A stretch of 64,000 bases of DNA from Coniella vitis (Eukaryota > Ascomycota > Sordariomycetes > Diaporthales > Schizoparmaceae). The stretch spans positions 558,001 to 622,000 of the forward strand of contig WUJK01000005.1 in NCBI GenBank assembly GCA_011317545.1. The letters run 5' to 3'. The notes beneath the pieces were generated by a model that searched no databases, was not told where the DNA came from, and saw nothing but the letters and a program-made list of their open reading frames with translations. Made by a program: the position numbers and the translations under genes. Position 1 is the stretch's first letter. Each line of letters starts with the position of its first letter. Positions 12,576-23,649 of the stretch are shown piece after piece.

Positions 12576-13545
12576 AGACCACGGAGTTTTGTTGAGTGTC
12601 TGGATGGTTAATCATATCGATCATACAAGTTATAGAACGGGGTAGCTCCTGTATCGTATGTAGTTTTGTTTATACAAGAAACACTTAAACGGTCCGTTTC
12701 GGTCATTCCATTCATTTGTCTACTTATTCCCGTTGGCAGTTGGGGGATGATATCAAGTGACAGGAACTTAACTGTGGATTCAGGCATTGGAATGCTGTGT
12801 TACAATCGATGAAACACCCAATGGTATGTAGGTGAGCACTCAAAGTACATCTTCAGTATGTATTTAACCTGGCCTGGCTGATTATATGCATACTTGCGTA
12901 GAAACTCTCGGGTAGCTAACGTATTTACACCTCATGATCTGCTGATCCAGATACACTTGGCCGTCCCTTTCCCCCACTAGCGACAGCGGTACTATATCTT
13001 TTCTTTTCTTTTTGTTGATGCAATCCAATGTGGCCGTTCAATCGGGAAGAGAAACAAGAGGAGAGATATTACCCGAATGATGTGGGAAAACGAAGTGGAA
13101 GTGTCCACCAACAAGACCATCGCTTCTCCCAGCTCGGGTCGCTCGCAGTGTTGAGTAGCAGTAGCAGCAGCAGCGTGATGAGGCCCCATGGCTGGGTCAG
13201 AGCCTCGGTTGGCCAAGGATGAAGCAGATGGGTGGGTGGTTCTTGTCCCGCCTTCAACCTCCAATCCATCATGTATGGAAAATGCATCAGTATCTTGGAT
13301 TGGGGGAGGCTCGCAGTCTTCCACTTGTTCTTCTGTTACCACGCTGTTCGCTTGTTGTGACCGTTTCACTGTCGCCCAAGAGTCACGAGCTGAAGCCCAT
13401 TGGGCCTCACCTTCCCTTCCTCATCTGCATTCGGCAGCCCCCTCCACAATACACACAAAATATCAACCCAAAATGCCGCTCTCTTATTGCACCATCTTCG
13501 TCACCCATAAGATCGTGTTAGCTTCGATATGTCCGACCTTTCCAA

Positions 13546-14420
13546 TCAGCCCATCCGTGCAGCCCTCTCCCTCTCCCGTTCCAGCACTTCCCTTCGTACG
13601 CCCTCTGCAGCAATCTCTGCCTCTAACACTCTTCCTACGCCTCTTCGCCAGGTCTCGTCCAGTCCTCTGACCTCTCCAGCCACCTCATTTTGCATCCGCT
13701 GACGTTGTATTGTCAGTAGATCGATTTCGCGGCGAGTAGCAGCCAGTTGGCGCTCGACAGCCTTAAGCTCTGACTCGAGCTGCCAGTTTCCAACGAGCCA
13801 GGCGTTCTTTCCATGTGTATCCAGAAGAGCGAGGTGCTGGCGGCGGGACGTCAGGTATGACATGGCCGTATAGGCCTGGGAAAGTGCTGGCTCAAGATCG
13901 TCGCGTGAAATGTTGGCCGGGAAGTTGTGAGGATCGAGGTCGGGAGCTTCGTAGCGGGTGAGGTCGATGGCGCGGAGAGGTTGTGGTTGGGAGATTGGAG
14001 GGTGCTGTAGTTGTTGTTGGTACTGTTGGTGATAGTATGGGGTGTTGGTTGCTGATGGTGGCAGCAGAGCAGGCTGTGTGGCGGCGACGCGGTCCAATTC
14101 AGAGGCCATGATGGGTGTATACGAGGGCTGGATGGGAGGAGGAAGGAGAGCGTGGTGGGTGTCGTCGCGGTGGGCTGAACGTTCCATTGCTATGAGGGCC
14201 TCGGCAGCGGCTCGCTCGGCAGGAGTAGGTTCCGAGTCGATATCTAGAGAAAAGCGGGTCAGCCAAAGGGGAGCAAAGTGGTGATGATGAAGCAATGGTG
14301 GTGAGGGTGCGATGACTGGCGTGGACTGGCAGAGAGGACACAGAGACTGTAGAAGGACGACCGGGGCGAAGAGGCCCACTCACAAGGTAGAGAATCGTGA
14401 ACGGTCGTTATGGAGGGCAT
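13546..14420 (-). CDS. SPF27/BCAS2/Cwf7-type Prp19-complex splicing factor
   Basis: Exon 1 (14384-14420) and exon 2 (13546-14243) join in frame to 244 residues. The junction creates the family N-terminus: a HDSLPYID motif followed by PTPAERAAAEALI. The middle is Pro/Gln/Tyr-rich. The C-terminal half is helical and charged, predicted coiled coil (about residues 150-240), as in BCAS2/SPF27. The family is a core part of the Prp19/NineTeen complex, which activates the spliceosome. Without the small first exon the motif is broken by a GTGAGT donor, which supports the two-exon model. The Q/H/P-rich insert near residues 60-90 looks lineage-specific. Confidence 0.88.
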
Positions 14421-15689
14421 GGTGGGCAACTTGGAGGAGAGACCACAAATCACTCGAGTTGGAGTGGACTGAGGTTGGACTGAGCGAGGTGATGTGGTGG
14501 CAGATCAGGCCAGACGAGGCTCGTGGCTGGTGTGGATTGGAGGATAAAAGAGTGGGCTAGCCGTAGCTGTCTTCTCGAGCAAAGGGCGGTTTGGTTCGTG
14601 AGGTGACTTGGAAAGTAGTGGGCAGCGCGGACTGTGACTGGACTGCCGTTTGCAGAAAGAAAGGTGAAGATTTTCCCAGAGCGAGGGCTTGAGGCTGGAA
14701 ATGGGAACGGGCGGGTTTCGGTTTGCATGCAACTCTAAAAATTCGAGTTTTGGAAGCGGGAAGGATCTCCAATGCGGTACTTGTTACCTTGTACTTTGCA
14801 CCTGCCACTCAGCATCCAGAGCTGCGGCACAGGAAAATAAAAACTGGGGGCTCTTGGGGCCTGCACTCTGCCCGTCCATGTGGGCAGTGAGTGCCGGAGG
14901 CCCGGGAAGGCTGGGACGGTGGTGGCCTGGAGTTGGCCTGGCTGGCCTGGGCGCTGAGACCCCTGTCGGAGACCCTCTGTTGCAGCAACCCTGGCCCACC
15001 CAAAGCCGCCTAAAGCAGTAAGTACCTTGCATAGTACTGCTGATTCGGTATTTGGGTTTCACAGCACAGCACTTTAGTGGGGGGTAGAGAGGACCCCTCG
15101 TTTCAACATACAAACAGCAACATCATGATAGTGGCTCTAGCAGTGACACCCTCGGTTCAGGCCTGGACAAGGGCCTGAAGTCAAAGGAAGCCAAGCTCAC
15201 TAACTCTGTCAACAGGACGAGCGGCTGCACTGACGCCACGAGCTGCCGCATGCACCCTCGATGTCAGGCAGACGGAGCGCATGCATGCACAGGCGAGGAT
15301 CAAATCTGATTTGAATGTTGCTGTTCGAAGCGGCGAGATTCTCCCGGACTATGGTATCCCGTTGCGCTGAGGCAGGCACATGGCACCTGCAAGTCACCAC
15401 CCATCCCCGGCCATTCCAGCAGCTTTGGGGGCCAGCAGCCTGGGGCCTACCGCGAGGTATGTACTCTGTAACTGAGGAACCCGCCATATGACGGCATCCC
15501 GCCTTCCCAGCCTGTCGGTCGTCGTCTTGATGTAAGTACCTAGGTAGTGACAAGTCATCCACCCAAGCTCACAAGCCCACGAGCTCCTAGCCTCCTGTCA
15601 CACCCTCGGCACCGCGATGCTCAGATACTTTCTCCTCCTGCAATCCTTTCGCCTCGAGCCTGCGACTTTCCCGAGCAGCCCGCCACATC
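14421..15689. other. divergent promoter region
   Basis: This separates the divergently transcribed SPF27-like and neutral ceramidase genes. It holds the perfect palindrome TACCTAGGTA at 15537-15546 and a near-match to TACATAGTA at about 15028-15036. No gene seen. Confidence 0.5.
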
Positions 15690-18221
15690 ATGGATAAGCA
15701 AAGACCTACTGTGCCACATCGCGAGCAGTACCGCCCCTGTGAGGCTGAAGACGGCCAGCAAAGGCGTCGAGATGGAAATGAGAACAACCACGGCAATGCA
15801 GCGTCACCTCCCAGAGCGGTAGTGCCCTGGATGGCCCTGCTGCTCCTCTTCCTGCCCGTTCTCTTCTACTGCTCCTCCTTTGCCTCACTGTCGTCCCATG
15901 CTCGCGTTCCGCTGCCCTGGTTCGGGTTTGGCGACCACGACCACGACCACGACCAGGAGGCGCTGTCGCTCCCTCAGGGCGACCACTACCTTCTCGGCGT
16001 CGGCAAGGCTGACATCACTGGTCCTGTTGTCGAGGTCAATCTGATGGGATATGCCGACCCCAGCCAAGTCGGCACAGGCCTTCGTCAGCGCTTGTACTCG
16101 CGCGCTTTTATCGTCGGTGATGTTTCCAACCCCACAGATCGCTTCGTCTACTTGGTGCTGGACACGCAGTCAGGCGACACTGCTGTACGCTACGGTATAC
16201 TGGCTGGCCTTGCTGAGCTGGGCCCTGAATATGCTGTTTACAGCCAGCAAACCGTTGCTGTCACAGGCACACACTCCCATTCTGGCCCTGGCGGATGGCT
16301 GAACTATCTGCTGCCCCAAATCACCAGCAAGGGCTTCGACCACCAGGGTTACCAAGCCATTGTCGACGGTGCTATTCTCTCCATTGTGCGGGCACATGAG
16401 AGTCTACAGCCCGGATATTTGAGTGTCGGCTCGACCAAGGTCCAGGGTGCCAACATCAATAGAAGCTTGTTTGCCTACTTTGCCAATCCAGAGTCTGAGC
16501 GTGCGAGATACAATACCACCTCTGGTGATGATGGCTCCGTCGAGAAGGATCTGAGTCTGCTCAGCTTCCAGCGGGCGTCAGACGGCAAGAACATTGGCGT
16601 CCTCACCTGGTTCCCAACCCATGGAACCTCCATGCTAGGTAACAACACCATCATCACAGGTGACAACAAGGGCGTAGCAGCCTACTTGTTCGAGAAAAGC
16701 GTGCAAGGAGAGCCCACAGCGGCCGAGGGCTTTGTTGCGGGCTTTTCACAAGCAAATGTTGGCGACACTAGCCCCAATGTCCTTGGCGCTTGGTGTGAGG
16801 ATGGCTCTGGCCAAATGTGCACCCTCGAGAACAGCACCTGTCCTGGTGACGGCAGGGTCGGCAAGTGCCACGCACGAGGCCCCTTCTTCAGAGCCGACGA
16901 CAACGGTGCCTCGTCATGTTTTGAAATCGGTCGACGCCAGTTTTCTGCGGCCAGGGCTCTTTATGACCAGTTGGCTGCAGCTCCCGTACCTGTTCGTGGC
17001 CCTTGGGTCAAGTCGTTCCACACCTTTCACGACATGTCCAACTTTACTTTCCAGTTGCCCAACGGTTCGCTTGCCTCGACTTGTCCGGCGGCCCTTGGCT
17101 ATTCCTTTGCTGCTGGAACATCAGATGGCCCAGGAGTCTTTGACTTTACACAACACGATGGTGATTCTTCGAATACCTCACCGGTGTGGAAGGTCGTGTC
17201 CAATTTCCTCAAAGAACCATCAGACGAACAAAGAGCATGTCAAGGCAAGAAACCCATCCTACTTGATGTGGGAGAGGTGCACAAGCCCTATGCATGGACC
17301 CCAAACATTGTTGATGTTCAGGCGTTCCGTGTCGGACAATTGATCATTGTCGTCAGCCCAGGAGAGGCAACAACCATGGCAGGCCGGAGGTGGAAAGAAG
17401 CGGTGCAATCCGCGTCAGCAGCGCTATTCCAGAGCGACTACAGTGGTGACCGCTCACCTGCCACTACCGCAGTCCATGCGCCGACAGTTCCCATCGTTGT
17501 TCTTGGTGGCCCGGCCAACAGCTATACCCACTACATCACCACCGAGCAAGAATACGCCATTCAGCGCTACGAGGGTGCGTCTACACTCTATGGACCTCAC
17601 ACTCTTGCAGCGTACATCAACGTCACACTTGACCTCTTGCCCTTCCTCGACGCATCAGTGCGTAGACCCCCGCCTGCTAATGGGCTGTTTCCGCCTGATA
17701 ACGTGAACCGCTCGCTTTCTTTTATTGCTGGAGTGGTTAGGGATGGCACGCCGCTCGGCAAGAACTTTGGCGATGTTAAGCAGGATGTGAACGCTGTGTA
17801 CTCTATTGGCGATCGTATTTCCGCTACTTTTGTCGGTGCCAATCCAAGAAACAATCTCCGACTCGAAGGGACGTATGCAGCGGTCGAAAGGCTGGTCCTT
17901 GGCAGACAACAGGAGGAGCAGAAGGAGGAAGAAGGCGAAGAAGAAGAGGGAACCAGCAGCAGCAACGGCGCTGGCGACCAAGTCTGGCAGACCGTCAAGG
18001 ATGACGCAGACTGGAGTCTGTTATTTGAGTGGAAGAGAACGAGCGATCTACTGGGGACAAGCGAGGTCAAGATTACCTGGGAGACGGATCGAGAAATTAG
18101 CGGGTCTGGCAATGGGGTGCAGCGGGGCGTATATCGCTTCCGGTACTTTGGGGACTCGAAGAGTCTTGGTGGGACCGTCACGTCGTTCAATGGGACGAGT
18201 TCGGCCTTTACCCTTGTATGA
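15690..18221 (+). CDS. neutral (alkaline) ceramidase
   Basis: Single exon, 843 residues. The N-terminus has a polar tail and one hydrophobic segment (about 47-67) that should act as a signal or signal anchor. A DH-repeat follows, and the ceramidase fold begins near residue 100 with GVGKADITGP. THSHSGPGG (194-202) supplies zinc-ligand histidines. NVGDTSPN (356-363) carries the family's catalytic serine (about Ser361). The family hydrolyses the amide bond of ceramide to give sphingoid base and fatty acid, usually in the secretory pathway or outside the cell. It is longer than the usual roughly 700-760 residues because of the N-terminal extension and an acidic Glu-rich insert near residues 740-765. 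The start is the first ATG of the frame. It lies 913 bp upstream of ceramide synthase on the same strand. Confidence 0.95.
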   Translation: MDKQRPTVPHREQYRPCEAEDGQQRRRDGNENNHGNAASPPRAVVPWMALLLLFLPVLFYCSSFASLSSHARVPLPWFGFGDHDHDHDQEALSLPQGDHYLLGVGKADITGPVVEVNLMGYADPSQVGTGLRQRLYSRAFIVGDVSNPTDRFVYLVLDTQSGDTAVRYGILAGLAELGPEYAVYSQQTVAVTGTHSHSGPGGWLNYLLPQITSKGFDHQGYQAIVDGAILSIVRAHESLQPGYLSVGSTKVQGANINRSLFAYFANPESERARYNTTSGDDGSVEKDLSLLSFQRASDGKNIGVLTWFPTHGTSMLGNNTIITGDNKGVAAYLFEKSVQGEPTAAEGFVAGFSQANVGDTSPNVLGAWCEDGSGQMCTLENSTCPGDGRVGKCHARGPFFRADDNGASSCFEIGRRQFSAARALYDQLAAAPVPVRGPWVKSFHTFHDMSNFTFQLPNGSLASTCPAALGYSFAAGTSDGPGVFDFTQHDGDSSNTSPVWKVVSNFLKEPSDEQRACQGKKPILLDVGEVHKPYAWTPNIVDVQAFRVGQLIIVVSPGEATTMAGRRWKEAVQSASAALFQSDYSGDRSPATTAVHAPTVPIVVLGGPANSYTHYITTEQEYAIQRYEGASTLYGPHTLAAYINVTLDLLPFLDASVRRPPPANGLFPPDNVNRSLSFIAGVVRDGTPLGKNFGDVKQDVNAVYSIGDRISATFVGANPRNNLRLEGTYAAVERLVLGRQQEEQKEEEGEEEEGTSSSNGAGDQVWQTVKDDADWSLLFEWKRTSDLLGTSEVKITWETDREISGSGNGVQRGVYRFRYFGDSKSLGGTVTSFNGTSSAFTLV

Positions 18222-19134
18222 GACCATGAAGTATAAGACCATGGAGATCTTTGAGAAAAGGTTCAGCGTGATTTTTATGGGATGGGTTCTGGACCAGGTC
18301 CGTGTTATACTTATCAAGACTGCTCATCGAGCTCATTCCTCTTGTCAAAAGGTGATGAGATAGTAACGGAGCTAGGGTTAGGGCAGCAAGGCTGTGTAAG
18401 CCGTGAAGCGAATAAGCCAACCACGCGACGATGCTCATGCCAGATCCCCGACGAGTCGAGAAAGCAACTCCCTGTCAGTTCTAAACTATGTAGGCTTATT
18501 TTTTTATTATTTTTTTTACCCAACTGAATGTTCATGAATATGTGGATTTGATGGCAAAAGGGGTCATGGATGCCCAGCGCAGGATAGAATCATCGGCCCA
18601 GTTCATCTTAGCCCCCTTCCCGGAGGCCGCGGGCTTCGGGCGCTGATGATGCTCGGGCCCCGGTAGGCAAAGACTACGCTGGCCCCGGTTTTCGAAGGGC
18701 AGGCATTCATTCCATTGTTAGTTCCTGGTGTTGTTGACAATGATCCTAGTTGTTCGTTATTCCGCCCCGGTGTTGAGAATAGTTTCAAGAAATGCACAGG
18801 GGAGCTTACGTGTATTGCTGGGCTGCTTCTTGTTCGCAGCAGGATTCTATTGGACTGAGCAAGTTGTATTGCCTATTGCTTGACTAACATATGAATAGGT
18901 AGTAGTGGTTGGCGAGAAGAGAAAATATCCATATAAAGAGAGACGGCCGGTACGCTCGCCATGATTGTTCAGTTTCCCAAACATGACATTCACGTCCCCT
19001 CTTGCTTCTTCTCTTGCCGAGGCTGTTCCGACCTGAACGGTTGTACTTCCTCCATCTGTGGTGTTCGAGTCTGCCATTCTATGGCATTGTTCAAGGGACT
19101 CTGAACCGAACAGGCGCCTTTTCGTCTTCCAACG
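18222..19134. other. intergenic between ceramidase and ceramide synthase
   Basis: This contains the ceramidase 3' end and the ceramide synthase promoter. No gene is seen. A T-rich stretch near 18495-18520 may be part of the ceramidase 3' end. Confidence 0.45.
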
Positions 19135-20801
19135 ATGCCGCATCATCAACAAAGACTACCTTCTTCCTCCGTCGCCACGATAGGCCTGGGAGACATCCCA
19201 TCTCCAAGCATCACCCAAGAAAACGCAACAACAACACACAAGAGCGAGGACACATATAGAATACGCAATCGAGTCAAGAAGCAAGCGTCACAGGAATCCG
19301 ACACCTCCAATCCACCTTCACCACTCCCCCCATCTTCACATCACAACAACAGTACAACTTTCCTGCATTATGACCAGAGCAAATGCGTCAGTAAACAACA
19401 TATAGTACTACACTCTAAGCGACGCAAGCAGACCAGTACTGTTGACGCTGTGCGCCAGCGCCGTCTGTCGTCCTTCAGTAGACGAGAATCAGAAAGACGG
19501 CTACAAGATCGCACCTGGACTTTGCCGCTGGCGTTGATCTTTGTGGTAGTCTGTTGTTATGGAGTCTATCCATACGAGAGGAACATTCTCCAGCACTTTC
19601 TCTTCCTCTCGTATAGAATTCCTTCCACCTCTTCTCTCACGGAGCACGCAGCGGCTGCCGGACGCGGAAATGCCTTGCACGAGAGCCAATACAGCAAAGG
19701 ACCCTGGGACCTGTGCTTCGTCCTCTTTTACACTCTTGTCATTACCTTTTTTCGGGAATTCATGATGCACGAGATATTCGGCCCGCTGGGCCATCAGCTC
19801 GGTATCCCCCGTCCTTCTTCCTGTTCTTCCTCTTCTTCGGGGTCAAGGGCCCCCAAAGCAGCCGCAGCAGCAGCAGCAGCCCGCACCATCGCCCGCTTCA
19901 AAGAACAGTCCTACACAGCCCTCTACACGCTCTTCAGCACCATCTTTGGCCTGTACGTCATGCACAGCACGCCTGGGCTGTGGTACTTTTCGACTCGTGG
20001 GATGTATACTTCGGGCCATCCGAGCAACGACATGCACCCCCACGCAGCACACACCGCCACCTTCAAAGCCTTCTACCTCGTGCAAGCAGCGTTTTGGACT
20101 CAGCAGGCGGGCGTGGTGATGGCGCTGGGGCAAGAGGAGAAGCGCAAGGATTTTGGAGAGCTGTTGGCGCACCATGTGGTGACGGTGTTGTTGATTGGGT
20201 TGAGTTGGTGGGCGCATTTTGCACGGATGGGTGTGGGCGTTTACGTGTCGCACGATGCGAGTGATTGTCTGCTGGCTGTGAGTCTTTTTTTCCTTTGTTT
20301 TTCCTTTTCTTCGTTTCTTGTCTGTGCACATCATAACAAACCTCCCAAGAACCGAAGCCCCACGCCAATGCTAATCTTACAATTCACACCTCTCCGCCCA
20401 AAAAGATGGTCAAGTCCCTCAACTACATCAACAGCCCCCTCCAAGCACCCCTCTACGCGCTCTGCATGGCAGCCTGGGTCTACTTTCGCCACTACCTCAA
20501 CGTCCGCATCCTGTACTCTGTGCTCACCGAGTTCGCCACGGTGGGGCCCTTTGAGCTGGACTGGGCCGCGCAGCAGTACAAGTGCCGGCTCTCGCAGGTG
20601 GTGACCTTTGTGCTTCTGGCGGCGCTGCAGGCGCTGAATGTGTTTTGGCTGTGGTGCTTGGTGAGGAATGCGTGGAGGTTTGTGGTGCTGGGGGTGGCGA
20701 GGGATGATCGGTCTGAGGCGGAGGAGGAAGAAGGAGAAGTAGGAGAAGAAGGAAAAGAAGAGAGAGGAGGAGGAGGAGAAGGAAAGGGAAAAGAGAAGTA
20801 G
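19135..20801 (+). CDS. ceramide synthase, Lag1/TLC family
   Basis: Two exons (19135-20277, 20406-20801) give 512 residues; the intron has a GTGAGT donor. The first 120 residues are polar and low complexity. Several membrane spans follow. The Lag1 motif includes the essential pair His346-His347 and, across the next loop, HDASD (373-377), continuing over the splice junction into MVKSLNYI. The tail is Glu/Gly-rich and acidic. The enzyme N-acylates sphingoid bases with fatty acyl-CoA in the ER to make (dihydro)ceramide. Ser- and Ala-rich stretches near residues 225-250 look like a loop expansion. Substrate chain length cannot be inferred. The upstream neighbour encodes the opposing ceramidase. 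Confidence 0.94.
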
Positions 20802-21490
20802 AAAGGCTGGAAGGTGGCGTTGGATGACTATCATATTCAGATCCTTTGCAGTATAAACTGGAGAACAAGAGTCTTCCCATCTCTTGACGAGGACATGACT
20901 GGCGAAGCTGGCCGGGGAAATAAGTAATCAGTGCACAAGCAATATTTCAGTGACACTACCCACGAGGTATGATTATCCTTGTGCTCCCGATCATCATGTT
21001 GTGTTGTTGTTCTTGTTGACTGACTGGACGCACTCTCGTCCCAAGCATTCCACACTCCCAGTCCTATCCCACGACGGCTTGGTCCTGATTCCTCCAGTCA
21101 AGTAGCAACGCAGTGTCACAGTTTGCTTCTACGCGCGTATTCTTTCCAATTGAATACCAAGGGATATGCTGCTGTACAGCACTCAGATACAAGCCAGCCC
21201 TCTCTTCCCCCCCACAAGTACGAGCTGACAAGCCGAATACACCCCGAGTACGTCCTTTTTTTTGCCCACGAAAAGACCGCCATTGTAAGTATGCCTGCGT
21301 TGGCTTTGGTAACCTTCACCTTGCACTTGAGCATATTATCTAGTAGATTGAGTAGCGTGGCACACCGCTATGTACGTCTGATTACTGCCTAGGAATCCTC
21401 CTGCCTCGCTTGACAGCTTGTGCTGGAGACTAAACCGCAACAGCACCGGGGGAGGTATATCGATATCGCTTGCTCTCCATAATTTTTCAG
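20802..21490. other. intergenic
   Basis: This lies between ceramide synthase and the peptidase relic. I looked for the missing N-terminal half of the peptidase here and did not find it. Confidence 0.5.
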
Positions 21491-22036
21491 GCAGGCTTAT
21501 TGGAAATTCTACTTAGCGAGCGTTGGAGACACCATCAAGACACATGTCACCAGAATCGGCACACAAAAGGGAACAGTGTACGTTGAAAAACATCCCGTTC
21601 TTCTTGTCTTTGCTTCTTCCCCAAGGAAAAGACTAACCCCAGCCTCCGCCTTCTCCCCCCTTCCCCTCACAGCATCGTCGAGAACCTCTCTACAGGCACC
21701 ACCGTAGTCGTCGACGTCGACGGCTCCTCCACAACAGGCACGCTCTGCGGCGCCTCGGTCGAGTGGATCACGGGCGACTGGACAGGCACCGCTGCCGCCG
21801 TCTCCTCCTCCTCCTCCTCCTCCTCCTCCTCCTCCAGCAGCGGCCTCTACCCCAACTTCACCAGCTACGCCTTTTCCGACGTCTACTCGGAGACAACCTA
21901 CGGCTCCGTGCAGTATCTCGAGGGCGCGAGCCTCGTGATTGGCGGGTCGTTGAGCAATAACGGCTCGTTTTGTGTCCCTGCCGCGGCGGGCAGTCAGGTG
22001 GTGGAATTCTCGTTTACGGATGGTCCTACGGAATGA
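21491..22036 (+). pseudogene. 5'-truncated peptidase G1 (eqolisin) relic
   Basis: Two in-frame pieces, 21491-21577 and 21673-22036, are separated by an intron with a GTACGT donor and CACAG acceptor. They encode the C-terminal part of a glutamic peptidase. Recognisable segments are VGDTIKT, then GTVIVENLSTGT across the splice, then CGASVEWI, whose Glu corresponds to the catalytic Glu of eqolisins. A Ser run (CTC repeat, about 21796-21836) replaces a loop. The N-terminal half, with signal peptide, propeptide and catalytic Gln, is not found upstream. An in-frame TAA lies just before 21491, although a CAG acceptor ends at 21490. Most likely a truncated relic; a gene with a distant first exon is less likely. 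Confidence 0.6.
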
Positions 22037-22494
22037 GTCAAGAGAGGGGCGGGGGCGTGAGTAATAAATAGTTGAGTAAGGAGGATTGTTATTGTTAATG
22101 ACGCTGGTTTGTCGGCCTCTTTATTTTTGCAGAGTGGGTTCAATGAGAGAAATGTGGTGTAGCAGAGCAGGGGAAAAAGGTATGAGTAGTCTAGATATTT
22201 GGTTCATGTCTTTAAAGAAAAATAAAAAAATCGAGGACATCTCAACACTAAGAATGAGTTAATCAAACAATATTCCCAGTCACATTCGACTAAATCACAG
22301 CACCTGTTCTTGTTCCAAAAGTGCTCTATACCGCCAGAGGGGATACGGTAAAGTTGATTCAAAAGCGCAGTACAATAAATAGACACACACACCCGCCTGC
22401 TCTTTTGGTGGTTGCAAAGCATTTCCCAATACCCAATGCTATCAATACACACACACACACACATCTATAACCTCAATCAGCAACCTAATCCATC
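22037..22494. other. intergenic
   Basis: AT-rich, with AC microsatellites near 22382 and 22447-22465 immediately upstream of the 5S gene. No gene seen. Confidence 0.45.
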
Positions 22495-22613
22495 ACGTAC
22501 GACCATACCTGGTGGAAAACTTGGGATCCCGTCCGCTCTCCCCTAAATAAGCCACCAGGGGCTGGATTAGTAGTCAAGTGGGTGACCATTGGCGAATACC
22601 CGGTGTTGTACGT
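22495..22613 (+). rRNA. dispersed 5S ribosomal RNA gene
   Basis: These 119 bases match the fungal 5S layout. The first nine bases (ACGTACGAC) pair with the last nine (GTTGTACGT), with one G-U pair. TGGGATCCCGTCCGCTC is the conserved loop B/C region. AAGCCACCAGGGGC fits the internal box A. TTAGTAG and GTGGGTGACC are the intermediate and C-box elements. A T-run follows at once, as expected for a Pol III terminator. It is a single copy away from the rDNA, the dispersed arrangement known in Pezizomycotina. Judged from memory of Neurospora-type 5S, several stem bases differ, so it may be a minor sequence class or a decaying copy. Confidence 0.9.
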
Positions 22614-22619
22614 TTTTTT
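22613..22619 (+). terminator. T7 Pol III terminator
   Basis: Seven T residues directly follow the 5S terminal stem. Confidence 0.8.
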
Positions 22620-23649
22620 CTTTCTCTTTTTTTTCTTCTTCTCTCGCTTCGATTTTCATCTTTGAATTTGAATTTTTATCCTCTCTCCCCCCCTCCGACT
22701 CTGGTTTCTCTTCATTTCTTTTCTGCTTTTTGGGGGGGGGGGCTACCAGCCCGGCAACATATCTTCTTAGGCCCGTGTATTGATAAGTACTCATGTACAG
22801 TGAGAGTTGCTTAGCGCAGTCCAATCACTTTCACATCCAGGCGGGGTGGTGCTCTCTCTCTACCTTTCTTACTCCTCACCATCACAAAACTCATCTTAAC
22901 ACTCGACTCACACTATTATTGTTCCTTCACAATCAAAATTGATGAAAATCAAATGATATTACTTGTTCTCTTGTTCTCTTACTCTCTTGTCACTTGTGTG
23001 TGTGTGTGTGTGTGTGTGTGTTAAAAAGCATTCTCATATGCCTTAAACCCATTTATTTACCCTTACGTTACACCCTTTTAAAGAACACTCATCATGGAAG
23101 GCATGCATGCCATCAGAAACAACATCCAGCCTCCGTTCTTTTAGACTCCAATGTTTAAATGAGAAAAATCAACACAATGCCCGCCAATACCATTTTGAAT
23201 TTTGCCAACGCGTGCTATGCTGGGGGGGAATGAAAAAAAAAAAAACGATGAGGAACTCGATATACAACCGGTGTCACGAGACACAGAGACAGAAACTCTG
23301 ACCGGTTCAACAAGCTCATGATGTACGAGTGTACTTAGCGTTCCACCACCACCCAATCAATACAAGCACAATGCGCTCCCCAGACTCCAACGCACCCGCC
23401 CCCCATGGCACAGCAGCAGGCAGCTAGCGAGCCACTTGGTCTCTGTGCTATCTGCTTGTGGTCCTGACAGATGAGTCAACTCCATCAGTACCCCGTTGAC
23501 ACAACCACTTAGTTTGTAATGTGCTACATGCCGCCCTTTGATCTTCTTATATTGCGGCACCAGAATCCACCGCCAACTTGTTTCCATCTTCAAGTCATCT
23601 CTCCTATGTACTTCTCCACTGAGGTCAAGCTTCTTTCGTCTTTTACCTC
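22620..23649. other. intergenic
   Basis: This holds pyrimidine-rich DNA, a poly-G run near 22733-22742, a TG microsatellite (about 22994-23022) and a poly-A run near 23235. It also includes the 3' region of the nucleoporin gene. No gene seen. Confidence 0.45.

Larger units (their letters stand above)
11287..13545. other. intergenic, convergent 3' regions rich in simple repeats
   Basis: This lies between the convergent ends of PKA-R and the SPF27-like gene. It has AT-rich stretches, a facing pair of CA and TG microsatellites (12353-12446) and a G-run array (12549-12575). I found no credible coding region. Confidence 0.55.
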
